A DNA stretch of 64,000 nucleotides from Steinernema hermaphroditum (GCA_030435675.1 CM059621.1:8866001-8930000), one strand, 5' to 3'; shown: positions 35,707 to 47,900, counted from the stretch's first letter. Notes: generated by a model from the letters alone, not told the origin. Numbers and translations are program-made.

Positions 35707-36682
35707 TCAGAGGACGTACTCGCACTTCCACCGCAAGTAGGCGTCGTAGGCGTAGCTTCCGAGGGTGGCCAGGTTGAAGACCTGAAATCGTGTATAAGAA
35801 ATGGTTTTGTAAGAAGAACGGAACCCTCCCCACAGACAGCCATTTCGATGTTTTTTTTTGTTTGCTTTTTTTGTTTTTTTTTTTTTGTGTGTGCTGTGTG
35901 CATGCTGATGTGATGGGTCTGTGGGCAAACGTTCACTCCACAAACGCGCCCCATAATGTGGATCCATAAACGACGCCTACAGTTTTTTGATCACTGATGG
36001 AGGAAAGGTTTTCTTACGGAACACCTCGTGTGACCTAAGCGAAGGGCGTTTTTAGTGGAGCAAACATATTCTTCCCCTCCCTTTTCAAATTCCATCCATT
36101 ATGTGCACCCACTCTACACACTTCTTCGCATTCGTCATTCCCTAACCCTCCCCTGCATAAACGAAACAATTAAATTGCCCCTTGGGGAAGAGCCCTGGCG
36201 CCCCCACTCACGATAATGAGAATCCACTGGGCAACGAAGGGCGACGTGAAGACGCTGATGAGGAGGACGCAGAATCCGACGCCGTAGGCCAGCGTCGCCA
36301 TGCTTGTGTAGAGCTTCTCCTGGAAGGGGACGTGGAGGGCCTTCGGCGGTGGCGGGACTCACCAACATGGGGAAGTTATAATGGTAGTAGACGTCATGGA
36401 GAGAGCAGAGGTGTGCGAGGGTGAGCAGGAGAGTAATGAGGGCGAAGAAGCCGTTGACGCAGCAGGCGAGGAACAGCTGATTTCCGGAGAAGAGGCGTGC
36501 CTCGCAGTAGAGGAAGACGGTGTTAGGGAAGCAGCCGACGGCGAAGCATAGGCTCGCCAGGCCGAGCACCTGAAAGGGGCTAGAAGGAGGGCGTCGGGGG
36601 GACCCACCAGCTGCGCGAGCTTCAGGAAGTTCTCCTTCTCGAAGAGGAAGCTCTTGTTCACGCGGACGGGTGGCCCGTTCAT
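35707..36682 (-). CDS. four-transmembrane MARVEL-like protein
   Basis: Four exons: 36682-36608, 36569-36363, 36319-36212 and 35781-35707, giving 154 residues; intron 3 is 430 nt, the others 38-43 nt. After a short polar N-terminus (VNKSFLFEKENFLKLAQL) come four hydrophobic helices: VLGLASLCFAVGCF, FFALITLLLTLAHL, ATLAYGVGFCVLLISVF and a last one bridging the final splice, WILIIVFNLATLGSYAYDAY. The layout, with short loops and a Cys-containing first loop (NTVFLYCEARLFSG), fits the MARVEL/CKLF-like family of vesicle and junction proteins. I do not recognise a specific orthologue. Its 3' end lies within about 100 bp of the last Shaw exon, and an unspliced Shaw tail would overlap it. A CCCTCCAG acceptor lies 5' of the ATG. 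Confidence 0.78.
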
Positions 36683-37041
36683 CTCCGAAGCAGAAGTGGT
36701 TCACTGGAGGGGCGAGTGGCCGAAGGCGCTTATCAGTGCGGCGCCGCGCCGATCGATCAGCGCTTTTCCATACTCGGATGAACACAAAGGCGCACGGCGG
36801 CGCTGATTCACAGATCGCCCCCTGAGTCATGCTTCCCAGGAGAGCAAACACAGCCCCCTTCACTGCCTAACTTTCAGGTGAGACGTGCCGTTCGCCCTCG
36901 CCGAAGAACGTCGCCAGGCCCGCCGCGATGAACCAAGTCAACGGATCGAACCCCGCCGTCGCCATGCGATGACACAAATAATAAACGAATTCTATGGACT
37001 TTATTGGGTTACGGTAGCTCTGTTCAACGGATTTACAGACA
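36683..37041. other. intergenic, MARVEL-like promoter / WDR83 3' end
   Basis: About 360 bp between two minus-strand genes. A TACGGTA word occurs near 37012 and an AATAAA-like signal on the minus strand is not clear. No gene is seen. Confidence 0.4.
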
Positions 37042-38136
37042 TTAGAGATCATCGGAGGGAGTGCTGCCCCAAACAAACATCTTCGACTGCGTAGCGCCGA
37101 CGATACAGGGTCGTGAAGGGTGCGTACAGAGCGTGGCGACGTGGCGCGGCCGGGGCTTCAGGTCTTCTCCCAGGCGACAGAGAACGTTCGCCTCGACGAC
37201 GTCGTAGATGTAGATGAGTCCGTCTTCGGAGCCGCTCACGATTTCGCAGTCGCTCGACAGGATAGCGCAGTCCAGTTTGTACTCCTTGTGTTGGTGACCC
37301 GTGTATCTGAAAGAGACCAAAAATTAACCATAAGATCGTAACTACTGTGGATGCGGTACAGCTTCACAAAGCAAATGGCGTCACTCACTCTGTCAGGAGT
37401 TTCCCGTTGATCTTCTCCATCATCCGAATGTGTCCTCCCATCGTCGAGGTCACGACGCACTGCCGATCATTCGTCAGCTTCACTGAAGTCACGGAATCGC
37501 CCATGTAGTCGATGAATATCCTTCCGGCGCGGAGATCGTACACTCTGACGGACCCGTCAGCGCTGCCGGTAGCGATCTCGTGGTCGCTGATGTCCAAGCA
37601 GAGGACTCCGTCGGTGGCTTCGTCCAGAATCTGCACAGGCTCCATGCTCCTCTGCCGCACGTCGTAGATTCTGACGGTTCCGTCGTTAGACGCCGACATC
37701 ACCGCGATTCCCTCCTCGTTGAACATGACAGCGTTGATTGGCGCTAGAGACGATCGCTTTACTTGAGCCAGAATCTCCACTCACCTCCATGCCCTCTGAT
37801 GCGTCGGGTGATCTTGCCACTCTCCACCTCGTGGAGGGTTAAAACGCAGTCGTATCCTCCGGAGACAATGGCAGAGTTGTCCGGGGAGCTGTGTGCGTCG
37901 AGGACGTCGCTTCCGGCACCAGTGTACGTCTTCAGAAGAGTGCCTCTGTAGGGATTCCAGAGCTTAACCGACTTGTCGCTGCCACACGAGAGGCAATACT
38001 TCCCGTCCACTGAAAAGAGACTCTTCAGAACGATCTTGGAGAAGCAAGCGTTACCATTGAAGCGAACAGCTCGAACGGCGCCTTGCTGGCACTCGAAGGA
38101 TTTGACCAAAGTCGTCGGAAGGACAGCCGTGGACAT
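37042..38136 (-). CDS. WDR83: WDR83 (MORG1) WD40 scaffold protein
   Basis: Four exons: 38136-38055, 38009-37785, 37743-37389 and 37306-37042, giving 308 residues (human 315). It forms a seven-bladed WD40 propeller: QQGAVRAVRFN, GSDKSVKLWNPYRG, SGGYDCVLTLHEVESG, SASNDGTVRIYDVRQ, TGSADGSVRVYDLRAG, STMGGHIRMMEK and SGSEDGLIYIYDV. The EYTGHQHKEYKLDC insert is the WDR83 hallmark near the last blades. WDR83/MORG1 scaffolds ERK signalling and is found in spliceosomes. CTTGCTTTCAG directly abuts the ATG, an outron acceptor. It starts 163 bp after the C7orf25-like stop, same strand, compatible with an operon. Confidence 0.92.
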
Positions 38137-38298
38137 CTGAAAGCAAGAAGATACACTGCCTAGCTGTCAAACCGGGATAATGACCAAACCTTGAGAACAC
38201 ACTCACGCCAACCCGAATCGTGCAAATAAGTCAAATATTTTATTCGTTTATTAGTGTGATAAATAAAACCCGATTGTACAAATATCACTCAAAATCGA

Positions 38299-39978
38299 TC
38301 AGTTATCCAACGGCTCCACCAGTGGCTTGATCTCGTCTCCCTCGAATCCGGGCGCAATCGCCCGGGGTGGCGGCAGTTTGCCACACATCTTCATCTCTCC
38401 GAGGGCTCGCGGGTCATGGATGATGACCGAAAGGCGAATTCCTTGACTGGCGGCGGCGCGCACGAAGTGCACGTTGGAAGTTACGGTGACTGCTTTGTTG
38501 TAATCGCCCGTGCCAAAGATAATCTGAACGTGCATGAGAATTTCGGAGCTCCGAACGTGTTCAAACCTTGGATCGTTCGTTTATGCGTTCCGTCGGTTTC
38601 AGCGCCTTTATCCTCTCGGATGGATGATCTTGGACGATTTTGACTCCCTTCAGGAGCGCCTTCACTCGCTCGAACTCCTTTGGCCCCGCCACCGTCTTCA
38701 TAATTGAGCCGAGAGATTCGTAGGCCGTGCGACACAAAATCATCTTCTTTCCTGAACAATTCAAGTTACAAATTGCAGCTCACAAATCCCTCTGTACCTC
38801 TTATTTTGTCCTCAATGTATCTCCTGACCCGCAGTTGGCGTTCCTGACAAGCCTGTGAGTTCAACATCTGGCTCTGGTAGCTGTAGTTTTCGCCCCCATT
38901 GGTCACAGCCGATATGAGGGCGAATACAGCGGGGATGTCCAGATTCACGACGTCGTAGTGGGTGTTTGGGAGGTAGGGAACGTGCAACGCCGAGTCATTG
39001 AAATCCATCCTGATCGGATCTCTAGGAATTGGTTCTTCAAAGTCGGGCGGCAAGGTGACGTACGCTCTGAGCGGAAACTGAAATGTCAACCCGTCAGAAG
39101 AGCTCATGCAGCAGCTGATCGGCTTACGATCTTGGGAGTTTCGACTTTTACGCCCATATTGTTCAGCTTGATCTTCATGTAGTCCGGACAGCCATGGATG
39201 AAGTTGAAGATGATGAGTGGGGGACGGTAGAGATGCTGGTAGTGTTGTGCGATCTGCAAAGAACACGTCGTTCAATCTAGAGAAGACAGATGCTTACATC
39301 GAGCCATGTTTCGGCTTGCGTGAGCAACGAGCGATTCCTTCCAGATCCTCCCGTCACGCACTCTTGAGCCAGGCCTCTGGACGAACGGGGAATCACTTTC
39401 ACCCACGTCGCGCCTTCGTCCAGAACCATATCCACCTCGATCTTCAGCATATCTCTGCAAGTGGAGAGGTTAGTCACAGAACCACGCCTTCCCCCGCCTT
39501 ACGACTTGTCTTCGGCGTGGTTGTGGAAGGTCTGGAAGAAGGAGAAGAGGCGCGTTCCGTACTTCATCGACGCGTGTCGAACTCCCGAGTAGAAGTAGAT
39601 GTTGGACGTCTTCACGTACTTCATCATCCTGATGGGTTCATAGTGGGAGATCTAAGGCGGACATAGAGAAGTTCACGAGGCGATCCTGCGGCTTACCGAA
39701 TTGAGAACGCGAAACTCGGACCTTAGTTTGTGTTTCAGCTTGTCGGCGCCGGGTTTTCCATGAAACGGCCCGTTGTCAACCAGGTCGGTGATGCACTGCG
39801 CCTCCTTACGCGCCTTCTCGGCATAGTGGTGCGACGTGAAGTCGTCCGGGTTGATGGGATCGAAGACGTCGCCCTCGGTCGGATCTTCGACTATCAGCGG
39901 TGGCGGCGCGCTGAGCTTCCCTATGAACTCGAGCTGCGAAAACTCGTCCGTCCGCATGGCTGGGTCGCTCCCAAACAT
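38299..39978 (-). CDS. C7orf25/UPF0415-like protein (DUF1308)
   Basis: Seven exons: 39978-39697, 39651-39503, 39454-39298, 39253-39128, 39077-38798, 38751-38567 and 38523-38299, giving 467 residues (human C7orf25 421). Conserved blocks are KTSNIYFYSGVRHASMKYGT, the RDMLKIEVDMVLDEGATWVKVI stretch with its strand-helix pattern, LYRPPLIIFNFIHG, NLDIPAVFALISAVTNGG and IIFGTGDYNKAVTVTSN. A polar N-terminal region of about 90 residues precedes them. The family is uncharacterised; I assign no biochemical role. A GTTTCCAG acceptor lies 24 nt upstream of the ATG (at 40003). The gene sits between TMEM229-like (190 bp upstream) and WDR83 (163 bp downstream) on the same strand. Confidence 0.85.
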
Positions 39979-40167
39979 CTTCACTCAATCGAACGAGTAG
40001 AACTGGAAACGAATCAACAATCACGATTTCCAAGGAAACGTCTCTCCGGCGCTTGTTCGGCAGACGAGAGCTATCGTATCCCGTGCCAAGTGAGCACGCG
40101 TTTCCAAACGAAACCAAAGCGATAATAGAAATCGTCGAAACGGAACAGCGGAGGGAGTGAACAAGAA

Positions 40168-40671
40168 TTAGAAGGTTTTTATCTTCTCTACATTAACAGT
40201 GCTATTTACAACGGATCGAATAAGAATGCGTTCGGCCAGAATGGTGGTCAGATACCACACGGGGATGTACTCCATCGTGATAAGTCCCATGAAGTGGCCC
40301 GAGAAGTAGGAGGCGTAGTCCCAAGGACAGGCGTCGAAGAACTTCAGGAAGAAACCGGTAGAGAACTCCCAGCCGTAGCAGCAGCACAAGTAGACGATTC
40401 CCCTGAGAAACAGGGACATTTTAGGCTAGAAAAACCAGGAAGCGTAGTTAAGAGGAATAAGGAAAGAGCTCACCTTGAGCACGACGTAGATTTTCTCCAT
40501 GAAAAGGAGCATCAGTCCGTAGATGAAGAAGGCATATATAGAGGTGATACCGTGGAGCTTACGATTTCCGTTCTCGACGGCCTCCCAAGTGGCGGTGAAG
40601 GTGATCTCCGCAGCCAGTCCAAAAACGCCGTAGATGACGAGGCGTTCGAAGATGTTAAGGGGCCGCAGCAT
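40168..40671 (-). CDS. TMEM229-like membrane protein
   Basis: Two exons, 40671-40474 and 40425-40168, giving 151 residues (human TMEM229B 167). Hydrophobic segments are about residues 8-24 (ERLVIYGVFGLAAEITF), 42-60 (SIYAFFIYGLMLLFMEKIY), 72-88 and 112-125. Conserved pieces matching TMEM229B are TATWEAVENGNRKLHGITS, GWEFSTGFFLKFFDACPWDY and HFMGLITMEYIPVWY. The family is a predicted polytopic membrane protein of unknown function, related to bacterial permease-like proteins. A CTTTCCAG acceptor ends one base before the ATG, so the mature mRNA likely gets a spliced leader. It is first in a close same-strand series with the C7orf25-like gene and WDR83. Confidence 0.87.
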
Positions 40672-40694
40672 TCTGGAAAGTGACTCTCGGGCGA

Positions 40695-41168
40695 ATGGAC
40701 GATCGATATGCAGCTTTACATAGTGTTTTCGCGAAATATGACGTAGCAGACGCGGCGGAAGGCCTTCCCCGCCCAAGAACAAACTTCAAAGAAGCGAGAT
40801 ACGCTGAAGGGCGCTATTCGTCGTGGAAAGACGATGCCGGCGATCAGCTGATTGGCCGGAGGACGTTCCCCGAAGGCGAGTTAGCCGAGTATCGACCAAC
40901 TGCTGCTTTGCGAGAGGTCGCGCGGCCTCCTCTCGAACACGGCACTTCTGGGCAGTATTGGACGATCTTCGATCGCCGGATCCGCCCCCTCAGACGCATT
41001 AATCAGCAGAACACGTGGTCGTCACAAATCGATTATCAGCAAGTCAACTCGGGAACAGTTGGCGCTAAAAACAAAAGGACTTTTGTAGCCGACTCTGCAC
41101 CACTCCCTCGAACCCTTTCAAAGTTCTGGTGGACTAATCCTGTCATCGTGTTAGGACTTGTCAACTGA
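40695..41168 (+). CDS. possible single-exon ORF, 157 codons
   Basis: An uninterrupted frame from ATG 40695 to a stop at 41168, beginning MDDRYAALHSVFAKYDVAD and rich in Arg, Gln and Pro. It starts 24 bp from the divergent TMEM229-like start. I see no family similarity, signal peptide, membrane helix or splice sites. Codon composition is plausible but not decisive, and it overlaps what must be the TMEM229-like promoter/outron. It may be chance. Confidence 0.3.
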   Translation: MDDRYAALHSVFAKYDVADAAEGLPRPRTNFKEARYAEGRYSSWKDDAGDQLIGRRTFPEGELAEYRPTAALREVARPPLEHGTSGQYWTIFDRRIRPLRRINQQNTWSSQIDYQQVNSGTVGAKNKRTFVADSAPLPRTLSKFWWTNPVIVLGLVN

Positions 41169-42711
41169 TCGCGCGAGTTAAGTTCCGCTCGTCCTTCTTC
41201 AAGCGTAGCGGGCAACAAGTACTGCACCGTTACACTGACAACCCGCGTCTCATGCGAATGAGAGTGTTTCATTCGATTTCTGATTCAAAATGACTCATTT
41301 CCATATTGTTCCATTGATTCACAGAATTTGCGATTCAAGAGTACCAAGAACTACTGTTTTTGATCTTCCTCTGGAATGCAGTTGCTCTTTGAGTACACAA
41401 AGGAACAGCAATCAAGAAGCTATTACTCCTCTTCAGTGTCAGTGATAAGAACTCCATTCATACGCCCGCTGCGTTCTCGTTCTCGGAATTCGCTTTTTTT
41501 TTATTTCTTGTCGTCTTGCTTGGACCTCGCTGTATGATTGAGTGTTCGATCAGTGAGAGGTCAAATCCGTGGCGACCACTGTCCAGCCCATCGGGAGGAT
41601 GGTTCTGTACGTGGTGATTCTGCTCCACAATTGGAGTGCTTCTTGAGGAAATGCTTCACTGGAAGCACGCCACTGTTAAGTCTCATTCAGCGTACCCGAC
41701 GGCTCAATCTTGATAAATCGACACTTGGACGTCGTCCTTAACGAACTCTTCATCCATTCTGAAAGGTGCGTGACGCGGAAACGCAGCAGTACAAGAAAAA
41801 TGAATTCAAAAAGATATCCGACGACAGATAAATCGTGCGAGAACCAGAACACACAAGAAAGAGACCAAAGAAAATGCTCCTAAGGCGCAAATACCAAAAA
41901 TAGGCAAAAATAAGAAAGGTGTGTGAAACTGTCGCCTTCAAGCGTTCAAAAAGCAACTCACGACCTGTTGTGGTGACGGACACGTTCTAACAACAGTTTG
42001 CGACTTTATGGTTTCAAAAAAATTGTGTTATCTACAGCTATTTTAAGAGCAAATTCGAGTTATTTGAAAAAAAAACGGCTTATCGAAATGACTCTAATTG
42101 ATCCGAACTCCCTGCACTAAAGCATCGGCTGAAGGATGTTAGGTTCTACTTCGATCCGTTTTTTGGACTCGAACCGGCCCGTATCAATTCGTTGCTCAAG
42201 TGCAGGAAGTTCTTCCAAATGACTGGAGCGCCAACCTTATTTAGAGCACGACAGCCTAATTTAAACCCATGCAAACATAAAACCACAGAGTTTTTGCTTC
42301 GAACATATCTCATACATATGAACATAATGAACAAAATTTCAGCTGAAAGGAGAGCTGCCTGCGCGCCACGAAGTTCTGAAATCGCTAAGTCTGACGACCA
42401 AATAGGGATTTTCTGGGTGTGAGAAAACTTGGAGAAAAGCGCGCCGTACGCTGGGTCCCACCGCGATTAACGTTATTGCGTGTTGTCCTTTTTCAAGGAT
42501 GAATTCCGCTTTTCTTGGAGAAGGTCCTAATCGAGCGAAGTTGTAGTACTTCCTCGTGTTTCGTATCCGGAGTTGCCTGGTTCTGGTGCCCGGATAACTC
42601 TGTTCGTATCTATCAGAAGCGTTTATGTGTGCTGTTGTCGTTTGCTATTCATTTTTAATTTATTATTTACAACGCTCTGGATAACTTATTATTAGAGGTT
42701 CTTCTCACGAG
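41169..42711. other. intergenic, contains tRNA-like fragment
   Basis: No supported gene over about 1.5 kb. The minus strand at 42165-42240 has a B-box-like GGTTCGAGTCC preceded by CACTTGAGCAACGAATTG, resembling the 3' half of a tRNA and hence a SINE remnant. The rest is unremarkable AT-rich DNA. Confidence 0.4.
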
Positions 42712-44562
42712 TCAATCGGATTGCAGTTTCTGCGTCGCCGGGTTCCAGGAGCAGTGCTCAGGGAAGCAGGACTCCTCCCGGTGGTTCGAGGCGATTCTGT
42801 ACCCTCTGGAGCAATCAGGACGGAGCGTATCTTCGTCGATGATCGGACAACACTCAATCACCGGGTCGCACACGAACGAAGAGATTAGTTTCTCTGTAAA
42901 AAGCTGATAAAGGACATTCAGTTGTGCACTCACGATTGAGTCCGTCGAGTTCGCCGTCGATCTGTTTCGTCGACTTCGCCAGATTCAACGGTTTCTGCAG
43001 TCCTAGCACCGTGTTATCCTGCTCCACGAATCGTTGCCCGGATTCTTAAGTTACATTGTTTAAGTGGCCGTCTAGAATGCCGTCACCTGTTTTCTGCTGC
43101 TCTTCGAAAAGATGCCCGAATTCGCTCTCGAACTGCTTCTCGGGGACGCAGGGAGTCACTTCCTGATCCCCTCCGACACAGTTGGAGCAGTTGCGGCTTC
43201 TGCTCTGGAGATGCGCCTGGGAGTCGCACTTCGTCCATCGCGACCACTCGGAGGCCGTCGTCGGCTTCGTTTTCAGCGACTTTGAATCCTCTCTTTGCCA
43301 CGCTAAGTCCATCGTGAGCGATCTGGTGACGAGGGACTCACCGGGACTTGTCCAGCATGCCGGCAGCTGCACGTAGTCGACCTTCTGGCGCCGCTCAGGA
43401 ATGAAGAAGTCGGGCCGCGAGGTGCGCGTCTGCCTGTTAAGGATGCAGTTGTCATTGGGGAACTCGAAGAAGAAGAGGATGGAGCGGCACTCAAAGCCGA
43501 GGCGCGTCTGGGCCGTGATGCAAAACTTGATGCACTCGAGCTGGGTGGACGCCGATAGGATCTCCGAGGCGTGACCCACGAGGATGTGTTGCGGAACTCG
43601 ATGCGCCATGTCGGCACAGCGGACGAGCGCCTGGACTTCGGAGATGCACATCTTCTCGAAGTAGACGACGTTCACGTTCGGGGTGTACTGTAGTTCGCCG
43701 TTGGGGTCGATGGCGTCGCTGAGGAGGGTGCATGTTCCGGTGGCGCGGTCGAAGGTGGCCGATTGGCACGGGTCTCTCGACCGCTGAAAGACGACAGAGT
43801 TCAGGCTTAGAAGGTGCGAAGTACCTGTCTCGTTTGACAAACGAAGAGGCAGTCGGCAGGGGAGCGGAGGGTGAGCTCTTCCCCTGGGGCCTGGCCGGGC
43901 ACCTCGACACCCTCGATGAGTTGGATGAGGGGTCGACTAGCATCTGGACACTCGGGAAGGTTGGCAAAGGCCGGCACCACTGGAGAGGACATTGTGGGTG
44001 GCCCGAAGGGGTTTGGCGGAGGACCGAAGAGACGCGCGGGGGCGGCCTCGACTTGCCTCTGGCGACAGCTCCTCCGGGGCACCATGAAGGTGACTCCGAT
44101 GGAGGGGATCATCGTCGGCTCGCAGTAGTCGTTAGGAAGAAACTCTTCTGTAAGGCCGGGACCTACAGGCACTTCGCTGACGTGCGCCGTGCCGACGATG
44201 GCGCGCCTGGAACGGAGCTTCTTGACCCCGAGTGGGGATTCCGCGTGGTCCTTGAGGGGAATGGCGAAGGCGGGGGAGCGCGTGGTGGGCTTGGGCGTCA
44301 GAAGAGGGTTCTCGATGGCGAAGACGTCGCACTGCCGCTCCACGGAGTCGTACTGGAAAGAGCGGCAGCGGTCGAGGTTCACGAAGCAGAGGCTCTTGCA
44401 CTCCGCCAAGGAGACGCCACTGCGGCGCTCCATCGGGACGGCGCAGGTCATCCGGATGTTGAGGTAGTAGGCGAGGCACTCGTCCTCGGGTCTCTGAGCA
44501 CAGGAGGGCGCCAGGGCGGCGGCGAGGACGCCTAGGAGCAGTAGCCGACGGAGCGGAAGCAT
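42712..44562 (-). CDS. secreted PAN/Apple-domain protein with TSP1-like segment
   Basis: Five exons: 44562-43825, 43783-43342, 43302-43087, 43044-42934 and 42893-42712, giving 562 residues; introns are 39-42 nt. A signal peptide (MLPLRRLLLLGVLAAALAPSCAQ) is followed by three PAN-like cysteine modules. The first has CKSLCFVNLDRCRSFQYD; the second DCLFVCQTRQ then CQSATFDRATGTCTLLSD; the third CIKFCITAQTRLGFECRSILFFF and DNCILNRQTR. Next is a thrombospondin-1-like stretch (SEWSRWTKCDSQAHLQSR, CSNCVGGDQEVTPC). The final cysteine-rich tail reads CDPVIECCPI and ESCFPEHCSW. Related nematode PAN proteins are apical extracellular matrix or sensory-cuticle components. An RSRR sequence near residue 125 could be a furin site. 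It lies about 400 bp downstream of sma-9 on the same strand. No orthologue is named. Confidence 0.85.
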
Positions 44563-44964
44563 CGCGGAAAGCGGAGTTGTGGAGTGGACGCCGGCCGCCG
44601 ACACAGCTTTGGAGGGCCCGATTTTGGGTTAGCCGCGGATTAGCCCCCAATCGGTGCGCGACGGCGAAGTCGGAAACGATTATGATAGCGCGTCGCACCG
44701 GATTTCAATTAGGATTACGCCATTGACGCAATAGAACTTTGTCTAACAACAAGGAAACGTAAAATACAACTGACTATCGTGGAAACAAAACGACTTGTGT
44801 ATCGCGGAGATCGACAGACGCTGAGAGGGGAATCTGGTGAGGAGCCGGGGCAATATTTACAGAAGAGGCGAATGAGCAACTGTGGTTATGGGTGGACAGA
44901 GTGGCGCTGCGGGGTTAGGGAATGTCGGGGGAGGACTGAGGAGGCCCTTTTAAGGATTCGAGGG
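44563..44964. promoter_or_regulatory. intergenic between sma-9 3' end and PAN gene
   Basis: A 400-bp gap between same-strand genes. It should contain the sma-9 3' UTR and PAN promoter. No acceptor abuts the PAN start, so independent transcription is more likely than trans-splicing. Confidence 0.4.
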
Positions 44965-47900
44965 TCAGAGGGCGCAGTTCCGCCTGTGCGCCTCCAGGGA
45001 GTCGGCGCTGGTGAAGCCGGCGTCGCAACGGTTGCAGATGTGGGAGCGCGCGTTCTGGACGTGCACCTGCATGAGGTGCGTCTGGAGGACGGCCAGGTCG
45101 GCGAGGGCGATGTTGCAGAAGGGACAGCTGACCGTGGTCGCTTGGCTACCCGGGGAGACGCTCTGGCGCGCCTGGAATCGGGTGGTCAGGGGGCCACTGG
45201 AGGAAGGGGGACTTACACTGGTGATGGAGCCACTCCGGGGGCGATCCTCAGGAGCATCGTCGCAGGGAGTGCCGGCGGCGGTGGAGGGCGTCGGGATCGC
45301 CGAGTAGTCGTGGGTCCGCAGGTGGTTGCGGAGGTTCTCGTGGCTCGGGTAGCTCCTGTCGCAGCGGCTCCGGGTGCAGCGGAACTCGCTGCCGTCACGG
45401 AGTCGCACGTGGTCGAGGTGCATGTGCTTGTGGAGGTCTTCGGAGTTGGTACAGACGGCGTCGCAGCAGTGGCACTTCGTGGCGGCGCCGGAGAGGGGCA
45501 GCGGCGAGGCGAAAGGGCGCCCCACCGAGGCAGGGGTGGGCACGGAGGCCGGGGTGGAGGCCTCGCTTCGGGCGTCGCTGACTTCGCCGTCGATGGGGCC
45601 GGCCTTCTGGGAGAGGAGGGCGTCAAGGAAGACGCGGTGGGCGGCATGGTGCGCCTCGGCGACCTCGGAGACGGTGCCGGAGTGCGCCTGGGGCTCCTTC
45701 GGAGGCACCCAGATGCTCGCGGCCATCGGTCTCGGCGGCGCGTCGTCGGACTTCACGGAAGCGTTCGACCCGCAGCGCCGTCGCTCGACGGCGCCTTCGG
45801 CGAGCGGAGATGGCTGAGAAGAAGGTGCTCCGGCAGAGAGGGAGCCGCCGCGGGGGCGCAGGGGGGAGCCCGCTCCGGGGGATTTGTGTTTAGGAGTGTT
45901 CGATCGAGACGCGGAAGGGCCTGGAGAACTGAGTAGTTGTTCGCGACACTCAAGAGAGGAAGAAACCGTTGCCGAAGGGGCGAACGACGCCGGCGCCAGG
46001 CCGGAGGGGAGGCCGGAGGGCGACGCCACCGAGTGCTCCTCGTTCTGCTGCTTCCGGAGCTGCGTCACGATCGCTGAAGAGGCGGCGGCGGTCAGGAGGG
46101 CACGGAAGGCACGGCTCACTTACCGAGCAGGGAGGCGCGCGCCCTCTCGCAATCCATCGTGTCCACCTCATTCATCCAGTTGTTGTCCTTCCGGGTGAGT
46201 AGGGTCAGCGCGTCTTCGGGCAGCTTCCCGAGGCTTTCCAGCTTCATGACGTGCGACTTCGATCGCAGGTGCTTGGCGAGGATGCCGTGCGTCCGGAAGC
46301 CGATGCGGCAGTCGGCGCACTTGAAGGAGCGCGGGTCGGTGGAGACGGCGGCCGTCGGCAGCGCCGCTGCGGCACCATGCATCTGGAGGAAGATGTTGCC
46401 GACGGCCTGTGGCGTCTGCGGCGAGGAGAGCACCGAAGAAGAGCCGTTGATGCCGCCGGGCACGGCGCTAAGGCTGGCGCGGCGCTGGCCGAGGCCCGAC
46501 TTCGCCAGGATTGCCTCGTTGACGCCGATGAGGTTTGTCGGGGCGAGCGCCTGGTTGATGCCGATGGGGGAGGAGATCGAGGGCGACTGGACAGCCGCGG
46601 GGTGAGCCAGCTCGGAGTGGCGATTCAGCTGCTGCTTTGAGCGGAAGGGAAGGCGGCAGATCTCGCAGGAGTAGGTCCGTCCGCGGCCGTTCTGGTTCTC
46701 GAGGAGGTGCGTATTCTGGTGGAGGGAGAGTTCGCCCTGCTTCCGGAAACGCTTCTCGCAGTGGTCGCACTTGAACTCGGCGTCCTTGCCCAGGTAGAGA
46801 TCCAGCTTCTTCTCCGGCAGCATCGAGGCCGTGTGGATCGTCTGGGCACGCTTCCGCATCACCGGGTCCTCGCCCAGGACGCCGAGCATCGCTGCCGCCA
46901 GAGAGCCGGGATTGGAGGAGGGGAGTCCCGAGGCGAGGGCAACGATGCCGACGGCGGCGGCCGAGGGTGCCACCAGGGCGCCCATCTGAGGAATCGGCCG
47001 TGCCAAAAGAGGCGATTGAGGGAGCGGTGCTGTGGGTGGCGGAGGCTGCTCCAGGAGCACGGCGTCGGGCGGGGGCCGCGCCTCGGTCTCCGTCTGCCTC
47101 CGATGCCTTCGGCTTCTGCCCTCCAGCTCCAGGCCGTTGTCGAGGCTCATCGCCGGGGGCGCGCTGTGGCATCGAGCATTGTGCTCGATCTGCGGCCAGA
47201 AGGGATGCTTCTCCTCGTCGGCGAACATCCACAGCGTTGGCGGCGTGTGCGTCTGCCGCTCGATGAGGATGTGCTCCTGGCCGAACTTGCGGTAGGAGAT
47301 CTCGCGGGGGTCGTGGACGTCGTCCTCGTCGTCGGCGTCATCGTCGTCGTCGCTCTCGAAGGCGCCCTCCATCTGCTCGATCCGACGCATCTGCTCGTCG
47401 CCCTCGTCGATAATCAGGCGGTCTTCGCCGTCGTCTTCGCAGGGCGTGCCGGGGAGAGCGATGTCGGCTTCGGGCCGTGGCGTCGTCGTTTTCAGCTCCA
47501 CCAGCTTCCGGAGGTGGCTCTTGGACTGGAGGTGCTTTGTCAGATTCCCCTTCGTCTTGAAGGAGAAGTTGCACTGCACGCACTTGAAGTCCCGGATGTC
47601 GGTGTGAGACCTAAAGGCAGTGGTCAAGGCTGCAGAGGGGGACTGGACCTACTTAAGGTGCTTCTTGAGCATCGAGGGCTTCTTACAGCGGATTCCGCAC
47701 CGCTCGCAGACGTAACGTCCTCTACCGCGGCCTCTGACGTAGACGTAGACCTCCTCGGAGCGGTAGCCGCCGATGATGTCGCGGTGACCGCTCTGGGTGG
47801 TCGGCGGGGGCACCGTTCGCAGCTCCTCGCTGGAGGTGGAATCCTCGGAGGCGACGGACTTTGTGGGGCTGAGCGCCTCCTCGGCGGCGTCCATCGCCTC

